This document shows positions 10,517 to 19,674 of a stretch of 64,000 bases of DNA, in pieces (positions within the stretch are counted from its first letter, which is position 1; each line of letters opens with the position of its first letter). Below the pieces are notes generated by a model. The model saw only the letters and a list, made by a program, of their open reading frames with translations. It had not been told where the DNA came from and did no database searches. Origin of the DNA: Halieaceae bacterium (GTDB taxonomy: Bacteria > Pseudomonadota > Gammaproteobacteria > Pseudomonadales > Halieaceae). The position numbers and the translations under genes were made by a program. Location of the stretch: assembly GCA_902623175.1 (NCBI GenBank), contig CACNSR010000012.1, forward strand, positions 1 to 64,000. The letters are read 5' to 3'.

Positions 10517-11693
10517 TTAATCGACTGACCGCAGGGTCACGGATTGCTCCGACATGTACTTTTCCCACCAATAATGAAAGTTGCGGATCCGCCTTTCATG
10601 ATGAGAAATCCAGAGCCCCGTCATCCCGCGTGAGTGCAGACCTCTCTGCACGCCAGCAAGACACGACGCATCCTGATCCAACAAGAGCCCTGAGGACTGC
10701 TCGCCATAACGATAGAAATTATGGTCAGGGCGCTCATCAACACTGCCATCACCCAACTCGACGAACAAGTTGACTGCGCCGGCTTTAGCTCCAGCTGTAA
10801 CCTCCCCTTTGGGAACACGATTAAAAATCATGCGATGGAAATACATCTTGTCAGGGTCAGTCGGATGCGGACGATGTCGGAACATCCACATCTGCTCGCC
10901 AAAAAGATTAAACGTGATATTCGGAAAAACGTTGTAGTGGTAGTCCGCCGTTAGCTGATCGTCGGTAAGCTTTGAAAAATCAAGGCTGTTTTCATTAGTC
11001 ATTGAGCGTTTGTGCGCCGCCACTGCACCGCGCAGGTTGGTCACGTCACCCTCGAAAGACTCGACCGGAAAACCCTCTGATTTCAGATATTCCACCATCG
11101 TCTGGTTGAGCGCTTTATCCTCGCCAATTTTTCGGGGGCTGGGAATATACATGGGCGCAAGATGCTCAGGGACAATACCGAGATATTCGAACAAAGGTTC
11201 GATATCTGGGTCCATCGATATCCAGATAAACCCTCCCCATGCTTCACATCTGACCTCTTTAAGGCTCAGCTCATCTGCGGGCACACCTTGAGGAAAGTCA
11301 TGCGCCTCGGGTATCTCTTTGATGCTGCCATCCAAATAGTATTGCCAGCCATGAAAGCCACAGCTTAGGTAAGGGGAATTTCCACACTCCGATGCCTTCA
11401 GTTGATTTCCCCGGTGCTGACAAACGTTGTAGAACGCGCGAACAACACCATCCTCTGCATGGGTTACGAGAACTGACTCTCGAAGGTTTTCGAAAACAAA
11501 AAAATCGCCGGGCTCGGCAACATCGCGAGCCGCACCGGCCAGCAACCAGGTCTTCGACCAAATGCAGTCATCTTCCAGCTTTAGAAATACCGGATCTGTA
11601 TAGCGATCAACGGGAATACGCTCAAACCCAAGCTCAGGCTCCGGTGCTTTGGCTGTAGGCGTAAATACGAAGTCAGCGGGCTTGTCTATTCAT
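10517..11693 (-). CDS. Rieske aromatic ring-hydroxylating dioxygenase alpha subunit; 5' end disrupted (ATG at 11693 out of frame; intact ORF only from TTG 11545)
   Basis: Rieske CQHRGNQLKASECGNSPYLSCGFHGW; catalytic domain follows; see finding on the 5' frameshift. Confidence 0.8.
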
Positions 11694-11790
11694 TATGCTC
11701 CGTGTCTGCTTCTCGACAGCGCGGATCAGGTTATCAATCAGTCACAGCAGTAAGCAATGCGTCCCTCCGGGCACAGATGCTGGCAGGGTG

Positions 11791-12018
11791 CTATTCGCCC
11801 ATCACGAACGCCCTGAGCTGCGCCCCGTCGAAGGGCCACCCCAACTCGCGGCCCGATGCATCCTTCACGACCGGGATTCTGAAGCCGTACTGCTCCATCA
11901 AACCCAAGTCGTCAGCGATATCTACCGCCCGAAAAACATGCCTCCCCTGCTCGAGTATCTCTTCGGCATGCTCGCAGAGATGGCAGCCGGATGTGGTGTA
12001 GAGTGTAAGCGGCAGCAT
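11791..12018 (-). CDS. Glutaredoxin-family protein
   Basis: MLPLTLYTTSGCHLCEHAEEIL...YGFRIPVV. Confidence 0.88.
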   Translation of the reverse strand: MLPLTLYTTSGCHLCEHAEEILEQGRHVFRAVDIADDLGLMEQYGFRIPVVKDASGRELGWPFDGAQLRAFVMGE

Positions 12019-12042
12019 GATGAATTCTCCGTTGGGGTGAAC

Positions 12043-12810
12043 ATGCCTGAACAGTCCGATGCAGCATGGCATCCCGGCAAGGGCCTGACACTCTATGGCC
12101 GAAAGCCCGCGCTGGAGGCGCTGGAAGACGCGTCGCTGACCATTCACTGCCTGCATCTGGCCAACAGCAACCGGCCGACCGGCATTATCGCCCAAATCAT
12201 CTCAGAAGCAGAGAACCGGGGTATCGCCATTCGCTACCACGACCGGCAGGCACTCTCGCGGATATCGAGAAACGGCCGGCAGGATCAGGGGGTTGCGCTC
12301 GACGTCGTGTGCCCCAACTTAATGATGCTCGAGGCCTTCATGGATCTCCCGGAAAAGCCGAGAACCGTCCTAGCGCTTGATGGCGTGACGAATCCACAGA
12401 ATGTCGGGATGATTATTCGCTCGGCGGTCGCTGCCGGGGTGGACGGAGTGCTGTATCCCAAACGCGGCATCGCCTCATTGGGACCCCTCGTCATCAAAGC
12501 GTCAGCGGGAAATGTCTTCCGGGCGCCCATCATACGCTGCGACTCGACGGCGGCCGCGCTGACCACCCTCAAGGTCTATGGCTACCAGATCGCTATTTTG
12601 GAAGCCAAGGCGACAACGTCGCTGTTTGAGTTCAAAGCCGCCGACAACCTGGTCTGCGTGCTTGGGGATGAGAGCGAGGGTATAGGGCGAGAGGTCGCGG
12701 AGTTGGCTGACACCCGCCTCACTATCCCGATGGCAAATGGTGTGGAATCACTAAACGTCGCGGTGACCGCGGCGCTCGTTTCCTTTCATCTCGGGCAGAC
12801 CCCAGACTGA
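12043..12810 (+). CDS. TrmH/SpoU-family RNA methyltransferase
   Basis: LALDGVTNPQNVGMIIRSA, GDESEGIG, IPMANGVESLNVAVTAAL. Confidence 0.94.
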   Translation: MPEQSDAAWHPGKGLTLYGRKPALEALEDASLTIHCLHLANSNRPTGIIAQIISEAENRGIAIRYHDRQALSRISRNGRQDQGVALDVVCPNLMMLEAFMDLPEKPRTVLALDGVTNPQNVGMIIRSAVAAGVDGVLYPKRGIASLGPLVIKASAGNVFRAPIIRCDSTAAALTTLKVYGYQIAILEAKATTSLFEFKAADNLVCVLGDESEGIGREVAELADTRLTIPMANGVESLNVAVTAALVSFHLGQTPD

Positions 12811-12831
12811 GGTCCACCGTCGGGCAGTGGT

Positions 12832-15015
12832 TCAGTAGCCCCCGGGGGCCGATGCGTTGCCGTTGCCTACCGCCAGCCAAGCTTGCTGTATCACGTAGGC
12901 GCGAATGGCGTCAGTATCTTCCTTGGTGAGGTGCCCGGAAAAGGCGACCATGCCCTGCTTCTCCAGTGCGCCCTCGCGCACAACCTGATCCCAGGCCTGC
13001 TCACTTGCTGAGATCGCCGACCAGCGAAGATCGGGGATGACGCCGCCGCTGACCGCAAACGCTCCGTGGCAGAAGTGACAGTTCTCTGCAAAGCGCTGCA
13101 TGCCCAGCTGATGCTGTTCGGGCTCGCCATACATCGGGGACTTGGGTGTCGCCACCACCTGATCTGCCAGCGGCGCGGGCATCATCTCGTTGCCACCCAA
13201 CTTGAAGGTAATGACTCGTGCGGGTTCTTTACCCGCTGCCTGACCATAAGTAAATCCGGCAATTAGATTGGAGACGCTGCCCCAGCCGGAGAGCACGCTT
13301 AGATATTGCTCTCCATCGATTTCGTAGGTCATGGGTGCCGCCGCCGCGTTTCCTACCAACTGCTCGGCCCAGAGACGCTCACCGGTCTCGGCGTCGTAGG
13401 CGACCAAATCGCCAAACTTGTTGCCCTGAAATACCAGACCGGCGTCTGTACTCAGCACGCCACCGTTCAACGGCAGCGCAAAGGGAACCGCCCAGCGCGG
13501 CTCAGCCTTGACCGGATCCCAGGCCAGCAGCGAGCCACCATCCATATCAGCCACGGCATCGAGCGTGCCCGCCGGATACTCCACCGGCCATCCCGCGGCC
13601 GCGTCGTAGCCGATATTCCAGAATGACTTACTGTCCTCGACGTTGCGGGTTTTGTCATAAAAAAAAGGAATCTCGTTGACCGGAATGTAAACAAGGCCAG
13701 TGTCGGGATTAAACGCCATCGGGTGCCAGTTATGCGCTCCCGTCGGACCAGGTATCACGACAGTCAGCGCCATATCAACCGCGTCCTGTATCAGAACAGG
13801 TCGACCGTTCTCATCAAACTCCCCGGTAGTCCAGTTCTGCTGCGTAAAGGGTGTGGCAGAAATCAGCTCGCCGTCCGCGGCATCCAGTACATAAAAGAAA
13901 CCATTCTTCGGCGCCTGCATCACGACACGCCGGTCTGCACCACCCTCACCCAGCGGCAGATCTGCAAGCATGATTTGCTGGGTCGCGGTGTAGTCCCAGC
14001 GATCCCGGGGTGTCGTCTGGTAGTGCCAGCGGTATTCGCCGGTATCGGCGTCGACCGCTAGAATCGACGACAGGAACAGATTGTCGCCATCGCTATTCGG
14101 ATCGCGGATATCGGGATTCCAGGGCGACCCGTTACCCACGCCAATCAGGATCTGATCATTGACCGTGTCATAGACAATGGAATCCCATGCGGTACCGCCA
14201 CCACCATCGGTCACCCAGGCACCGTCGTCACCCCAAGTTTCGTTGGCCAGCTTGGCGAGGATGGCATCAGAAACAGCACCATCAGGCTTTTTCTCGGGGT
14301 TGGGCACGGTATAAAAGCGCCATACCAACTCACCGGTTGCAACGTCGTAGGCCGTCACATAGCCCCGGACACCCAGCTCTCCCCCTGCGTTACCAATTAT
14401 CACTTTGTCTTTGAAAACACGCGGCGCTCCAGTGATAGTGTAAGGCTTGGTTTGATCCACGGTGACCTCACTCCAGATCACCTCGCCGGATGCCGCATCC
14501 AACGCCTCAAGACGGCCGTCAAATACACCAATAAAAACCTTGCCGTTATGCACAGCCACGCCGCGGTTGACGACATCGCAGCACCCTTTGACAGCGTCCT
14601 CGCCCGAGACCTCGGGGTCATAGACCCATAGCTCCTCACCGGTCTTGGCGTCCAGTGCATACACCACTGACCACGCGCTGGACACATACATAACCCCGTC
14701 CACAACAAGCGGGGTCGCCTCGGCACCGCGCGGCTTAGCGGTCTCGTACACCCAGCCCACACCCAACTCAGGGAGCGTGTCGCGGTTAATCTGTCCCAGC
14801 GCCGAGTGACGCTGCTCGTCGTAGGTGCCACCGTAGGTCAGCCACATCTCGGGCTCTTCCGCTGCCGCGGCAATGCGATCCGTATCAACCTGCGCAACGG
14901 GCTTTACCCCCGACACGGCCCCGGAGGGCGCTGTCGTGTCGTCGGACTGTCCACCACATGCGCACAGCGTGGTGGCCAAACCGACGATAAAAGCGAAACG
15001 TGCGATACCGAACAT
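12832..15015 (-). CDS. PQQ-dependent alcohol dehydrogenase with C-terminal cytochrome c domain
   Basis: Vicinal Cys GCCDVVNRG, W-motif repeats, TPRDRWDYT active-site segment, haem site CHFCH. Confidence 0.95.
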   Translation of the reverse strand: MFGIARFAFIVGLATTLCACGGQSDDTTAPSGAVSGVKPVAQVDTDRIAAAAEEPEMWLTYGGTYDEQRHSALGQINRDTLPELGVGWVYETAKPRGAEATPLVVDGVMYVSSAWSVVYALDAKTGEELWVYDPEVSGEDAVKGCCDVVNRGVAVHNGKVFIGVFDGRLEALDAASGEVIWSEVTVDQTKPYTITGAPRVFKDKVIIGNAGGELGVRGYVTAYDVATGELVWRFYTVPNPEKKPDGAVSDAILAKLANETWGDDGAWVTDGGGGTAWDSIVYDTVNDQILIGVGNGSPWNPDIRDPNSDGDNLFLSSILAVDADTGEYRWHYQTTPRDRWDYTATQQIMLADLPLGEGGADRRVVMQAPKNGFFYVLDAADGELISATPFTQQNWTTGEFDENGRPVLIQDAVDMALTVVIPGPTGAHNWHPMAFNPDTGLVYIPVNEIPFFYDKTRNVEDSKSFWNIGYDAAAGWPVEYPAGTLDAVADMDGGSLLAWDPVKAEPRWAVPFALPLNGGVLSTDAGLVFQGNKFGDLVAYDAETGERLWAEQLVGNAAAAPMTYEIDGEQYLSVLSGWGSVSNLIAGFTYGQAAGKEPARVITFKLGGNEMMPAPLADQVVATPKSPMYGEPEQHQLGMQRFAENCHFCHGAFAVSGGVIPDLRWSAISASEQAWDQVVREGALEKQGMVAFSGHLTKEDTDAIRAYVIQQAWLAVGNGNASAPGGY

Positions 15016-15199
15016 GGCGCTCTCCCAAACTATTTTTCTTGTGCCATCGTGACGTTAGTGTAGCCAAATCAGGGCTGTTTGGGGTGGATTGAACGCGCGC
15101 ACCGGACGGCGGAGGAGATCACACGACGAGGACTTCACGACGCGGTTTTTGTCGAGCTCAGGGGGGATCTGACGGGGCCCTGCCATGAAGCAGAGCACA

Positions 15200-16375
15200 T
15201 TACTTGGACAGGAAAGACATCCCATCTTCCAGACCGCGCAACGTCAATGGGTACATCTTGCCGTCCATCAGCTGCCGGGTGATGGCAATCGACTGGGTGT
15301 ACTCCCATTCATCCTCGGGGACCGGATTAATCCAAATGCACTTCTCATAGGTTTCCCGAAGCCTGCGCATCCAGAGCTCCCCCGACTCTTCATTCCAATG
15401 CTCTACCGAGCCGCCGGGCTGCATGATTTCGTAAGGTGACATCGAGGCGTCGCCCACAAACACCACCTTATAGTCGTGCGCGTATTTGTGCATCAGATCC
15501 AGCGTGGCCTTGCGCTCATTGAAGCGACGAATATTATTTTTCCACACGCTCTCGTAGACAAAGTTGTGGAAGTAAAAGTATTCAAGGTGCTTGAACTCGG
15601 TCCGTGCCGCAGAAAACAGCTCCTCGCAGACTTTGACATGGGGGTCCATTGACCCGCCAACATCGAGGAACAGCAGCACCTTCACCGCATTGTGGCGCTC
15701 GGGCACCATTTTGATATCGAGCAAACCCGCGTTCCTAGCGGTGCACTTGATGGTGTCGTCCAGATCCAGCTCTTCAGTCGCCCCGGTGCGCGCAAATTTA
15801 CGGAGCCGACGCATCGCGATTTTGATATTGCGGGTACCTAACTCAACGCCATCGTCGAGGTTCTTGAAGTCGCGGCGATCCCATACCTTCACCGCGCGTT
15901 TGTTTTTGCTCTCACCGCCGACGCGAATACCTTCGGGGTGGTAGCCGTCATTACCAAACGGCGATGTGCCCTCGGTGCCAATCCATTTGTTACCGCCCGA
16001 GTGACGTTTTTTCTGCTCTTCCAGGCGCTCTTTGAACTGCTCAATCAGCTCTTCCAGGCCACCCAGACTTTCGATCTTGGCTTTGTCCTCTTCAGAGAGC
16101 TGCTTAATGAACTCCGAGCGCAACCAGTCGTCCGGAATCATCGCCTCAATAACATCGTCGAGGGCCTCCAGGTCCTGAAAATGCAGCCCAAAAGCGCGAT
16201 CAAAGCGGTCGTAGTATTTTTCATCCTTGACCAAAATCGCACGGGATAGCGAGTAGAAGTCATCCATGTCGCCGAAAGCGAGCCGCTGCTCCATCGCCTC
16301 CAGCAGATCGAGCAACTCCCGGGGCGTTACAGGCACCCCGGTGTCTTTCAACACATGGAAGAAATTAACCAGCAC
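15200..16375 (-). CDS. VWA-domain (CoxE-like) protein, GTG start
   Basis: LLFLDVGGSMDPHVKVCEELFSAAR MIDAS-like; follows the MoxR ATPase closely. Confidence 0.9.
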   Translation of the reverse strand: MLVNFFHVLKDTGVPVTPRELLDLLEAMEQRLAFGDMDDFYSLSRAILVKDEKYYDRFDRAFGLHFQDLEALDDVIEAMIPDDWLRSEFIKQLSEEDKAKIESLGGLEELIEQFKERLEEQKKRHSGGNKWIGTEGTSPFGNDGYHPEGIRVGGESKNKRAVKVWDRRDFKNLDDGVELGTRNIKIAMRRLRKFARTGATEELDLDDTIKCTARNAGLLDIKMVPERHNAVKVLLFLDVGGSMDPHVKVCEELFSAARTEFKHLEYFYFHNFVYESVWKNNIRRFNERKATLDLMHKYAHDYKVVFVGDASMSPYEIMQPGGSVEHWNEESGELWMRRLRETYEKCIWINPVPEDEWEYTQSIAITRQLMDGKMYPLTLRGLEDGMSFLSK

Positions 16376-16379
16376 TGAA

Positions 16380-17225
16380 CTAGCGGGCCTCGCGCCGATG
16401 CATGAAGGCCAGTCGCTCCAGCAACTGCACATCCTGCTCGTTTTTCAACAGCGCTCCGTACAGAGGCGGTATTGCTTTGGTCTGATCACGGTTTTTGAGG
16501 ATCTCATCGGGAATGTCATCCGCCATTAGGAGCTTCAACCAGTCAATCAGCTCTGACGTCGAGGGCTTTTTCTTCAGCCCAGGAATCTCACGCAATTCGA
16601 AAAAGACCTCCAGCGCTTCCTGCACCAGGCTCTTTTTGATCTTTGGGTAATGGACCGCAATGATCTCCTTCATCGTGTTCTTGTCGGGGAAATTGATGAA
16701 GTGGAAGAAGCAACGGCGCAGGAACGCGTCGGGCAGCTCCTTCTCATTGTTGGAGGTGATAATGATGATCGGCCGGTGTTTTGCCTTGATCGTCTCACCG
16801 GTTTCGTAGACGAAGAACTCCATGCGGTCCAGCTCGACCAGAAGATCATTGGGGAACTCGATGTCGGCCTTGTCAACCTCGTCGATCAGCAACACCACCT
16901 GCTCATCCGCGGTAAACGCTTCCCAGAGCTTGCCGCGCTTGATGTACTGGCCGATGTCCTCAACCTTGCCATCCCCCAGCTGTGAGTCTCTTAGCCGCGA
17001 CACCGCGTCGTACTCATACAAGCCCTGCTGCGCCTTGGTGGTGGACTTGATGTGCCACTGGATCAGCTCTTTACCCAGACCTATGGCCACCTCTTCTGCC
17101 AGCATGGTTTTTCCCGTGCCGGGTTCACCCTTGATCAGCAGGGGCCGCTGGAGCGATACCGAGGCGTCAACCGCCATCCGCAGATCGTCGGTCGCGACGT
17201 ACCGCTCTGTACCTTGAAACTTCAT
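16380..17225 (-). CDS. MoxR-family AAA+ ATPase
   Basis: Walker A GEPGTGKT, Walker B VLLIDEVDKAD, sensor ITSNNEKELPDAFLRRC. Confidence 0.95.
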   Translation of the reverse strand: MKFQGTERYVATDDLRMAVDASVSLQRPLLIKGEPGTGKTMLAEEVAIGLGKELIQWHIKSTTKAQQGLYEYDAVSRLRDSQLGDGKVEDIGQYIKRGKLWEAFTADEQVVLLIDEVDKADIEFPNDLLVELDRMEFFVYETGETIKAKHRPIIIITSNNEKELPDAFLRRCFFHFINFPDKNTMKEIIAVHYPKIKKSLVQEALEVFFELREIPGLKKKPSTSELIDWLKLLMADDIPDEILKNRDQTKAIPPLYGALLKNEQDVQLLERLAFMHRREAR

Positions 17226-17291
17226 AACTCACCGCTCTTGTACGAATTAATGAAGCCGAGCAGACTAACCGAAGTCCGCCTGACAAACCAC

Positions 17292-17633
17292 TCACGGGCT
17301 GGTGCGGCCCGCCTGTCTCCGCGCCCAGAAAAAGCCACCGACTGCACCTAACAGCGCACCGCCCAGCAGCCACAGCGCAGGGACGAGGGCGGACTCGAAG
17401 CCCTCGCCAAATAGCGTATTGAACACGACGATAATCAGCGCGGGCGCCATCGACTGAACCTCAGGGGCCGGAAACGCGGGGACCAACAAAACGCCCCCTA
17501 TTGCCCCGAGTGTCGCGCCGCTTAAGAGGGTAAGCGGCGTGGCGAACCACAGTCTGCGCATCAGTACGACACCGATCACCGCCACCACCCAGTAGATCAG
17601 TATAGCGGTGAGGTAAGACTGGATAGTCAGCAT
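17292..17633 (-). CDS. Hypothetical multi-pass membrane protein
   Basis: Several TM segments; overlaps the ycgL-like gene end. Confidence 0.65.
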   Translation of the reverse strand: MLTIQSYLTAILIYWVVAVIGVVLMRRLWFATPLTLLSGATLGAIGGVLLVPAFPAPEVQSMAPALIIVVFNTLFGEGFESALVPALWLLGGALLGAVGGFFWARRQAGRTSP

Positions 17634-17914
17634 GGCGTCGGCTCCGGGGTATCGGAAGACGGAGAGAGCTGGGGCGGTAGCTGCAAAAAATAACCTTTGG
17701 CGACGATCTCTTCCATCACGCGCGTCGCGCCATGCGCGGCGAGCGGCTGCTCGGCCGTCAGCGTCAGCGATAGCACCTTTTCGGCCGGCATAAAGACCTC
17801 CTTCAGACCATCGGGCCACTCACCGGGAGGCAGGCCTTCAGGGAGAAACAGAAACGTGTCCGGCCGTCGCGCGGTCTTAAAAACTTCTACCTCCATGGCA
17901 GCGGGTAACGTCAT
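17627..17914 (-). CDS. YcgL domain-containing protein
   Basis: VEVFKTARRPDTFLFLPE...LP..L; 4-bp overlap with rnd. Confidence 0.8.
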   Translation of the reverse strand: MTLPAAMEVEVFKTARRPDTFLFLPEGLPPGEWPDGLKEVFMPAEKVLSLTLTAEQPLAAHGATRVMEEIVAKGYFLQLPPQLSPSSDTPEPTPC

Positions 17915-19017
17915 GACGCCGCCGTCTCCTTCAAGCGCTGACGTAAAGGCGCCACCACGGTTTCTGCTCGCCAGCCAGACCAATTCTCAGGTGCCGTTAA
18001 GGAGGGGTTCATCTGCTCACGAACCAGGTGCTCCAAATCCGCTTTGGGCATGAGCACCTCGGCTGGAATATCCATGCTCTCGGCAATTTCCTTCAGGCTC
18101 TCGGACAGCATAGACACCGATCTGCGTTGCTCACTGGCTAGCGGCTTCAGGATCACGGCGGGTGGTTGATCTGTGTCGGTCTCCGCTGCGCCGACAATAC
18201 GCGCCACCAGCTCATCCCCGGCCCGTCGCACCAGTCCCTGTGGCATGTCTTCTACCGCAGCCAGTTCGCGGACCGACCGCGGGACAGCCCGCGCTACGCC
18301 CATGACGATCTTGTCGTTCAGTATCCAGCTACGGGGGCGGTCTCGGTAACGCGCTTCACTCTCGCGCCACTCGACGACCTCCGCCAACACCCTCTGTTGT
18401 TCCAATGGCAGACGATAGGCCGTTTTGAATTTGGCGATGGGCGGCTTACCGCCCGGGCGTAGGCGGGCCCCCTCTTCAAATACCCAGTCCAGACAATTGC
18501 GCTCCATGGCCTGATTTTGCAGCTGCACACCCATAGGGTGCAGATACGTCACATCCTGCGCCGCATAGAGCGCCTGCGCATCCGTAAGTGGTCGCTGCAA
18601 CCAGTCGGATTGGGTTTCATCTTTGGGGAGTTCGATATCAAAAAAGTGTGCGACCAACGCGCGGTAGCTTTGCCCTGCACCCAGCCCTACCAAAGCAGCT
18701 GCCCGCTGCGTATCGAATAGCGGAGCCGGCAGCACGCCGAGCCAATGGGAAAACACCTCCAGATCCTCACTCGCGCTGTGAATCAACTTGGTCTGGGAAG
18801 GGTCAGTCAAAAACACCCGCAACCCGCTTAGGTCATCAAGTTTTAGCGGATCAATCAGATAGGGCTCATTCCCCCAGCACAACTGCAGCAGGGCGACCTG
18901 AGGGAAAAACGTATCGCGACGCCGAAATTCGGTGTCAACCGCCACCATGGCGTGATGCCGATTGTCGGACAGTAGCGAGTCCAGTGCCTCGCTTCTTTCA
19001 ATTAGCGACCAGCTCAC
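17911..19017 (-). CDS. rnd: Ribonuclease D
   Basis: DEDD motifs VAVDTEFRRRDTFFPQVALLQL, HSASEDLEVF; HRDC domain. Confidence 0.96.
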   Translation of the reverse strand: MSWSLIERSEALDSLLSDNRHHAMVAVDTEFRRRDTFFPQVALLQLCWGNEPYLIDPLKLDDLSGLRVFLTDPSQTKLIHSASEDLEVFSHWLGVLPAPLFDTQRAAALVGLGAGQSYRALVAHFFDIELPKDETQSDWLQRPLTDAQALYAAQDVTYLHPMGVQLQNQAMERNCLDWVFEEGARLRPGGKPPIAKFKTAYRLPLEQQRVLAEVVEWRESEARYRDRPRSWILNDKIVMGVARAVPRSVRELAAVEDMPQGLVRRAGDELVARIVGAAETDTDQPPAVILKPLASEQRRSVSMLSESLKEIAESMDIPAEVLMPKADLEHLVREQMNPSLTAPENWSGWRAETVVAPLRQRLKETAAS

Positions 19018-19616
19018 TCGCGCACCACCGTTCTGCCGCTGAGTGCGTGTGCCAGCGTATTGACATCGGTGTACTCCAACTCGCCCCCGAGCGGCACACC
19101 ATGAGCAATCCGTGAGACCGTGATGGCGGCGGCGCGGGCCCGCTCACTGATGTAATACGCTGTGGCTTCGCCCTCTACAGTGGGATTGGTCGCCAAAATC
19201 ACCTCTTTGATCTCGCCACCTGCAAACCGCTGACACAGCGCCTTGAGGCCCAATTGCTCTGGTCCAATACCATCGATAGGCGACAGATGCCCCATTAGCA
19301 CATAGTAATGCCCCCGGAAGCTGCCGCTCTGCTCAATCGCCATGACGTCGGCGGGCGCCTCCACCACACAGAGCGTGGTCGGGTCTCGCTTGTGGTCGGA
19401 GCAGATCTCGCAGATTTCCAGCTCGGTAAAATTGCGGCAGCGACTGCAGTTCTTCACCGTAGACAGCGCCACTTCGATAGCCTCCGCGATCTGCTGGGCT
19501 CCCTCACGATCTCTCTCCAGCAGATGCAGGGTCATGCGCTGAGCTGACTTAGGCCCTACGCCGGGCAGGTGCCGCAAGCCTTCAATCAATGCTTCAATAG
19601 ACGGGCTTAATTTCAT
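19014..19616 (-). CDS. recR: Recombination protein RecR
   Basis: LRHLPGVGPKSAQRMTLHLL, Cys4 zinc finger, Toprim. Confidence 0.97.
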   Translation of the reverse strand: MKLSPSIEALIEGLRHLPGVGPKSAQRMTLHLLERDREGAQQIAEAIEVALSTVKNCSRCRNFTELEICEICSDHKRDPTTLCVVEAPADVMAIEQSGSFRGHYYVLMGHLSPIDGIGPEQLGLKALCQRFAGGEIKEVILATNPTVEGEATAYYISERARAAAITVSRIAHGVPLGGELEYTDVNTLAHALSGRTVVRE

Positions 19617-19674
19617 ATCAATCAGTCTGTTATCGACCAAAGGTCGTGCGGAAGCCGACTGATGGCACAGTCAC

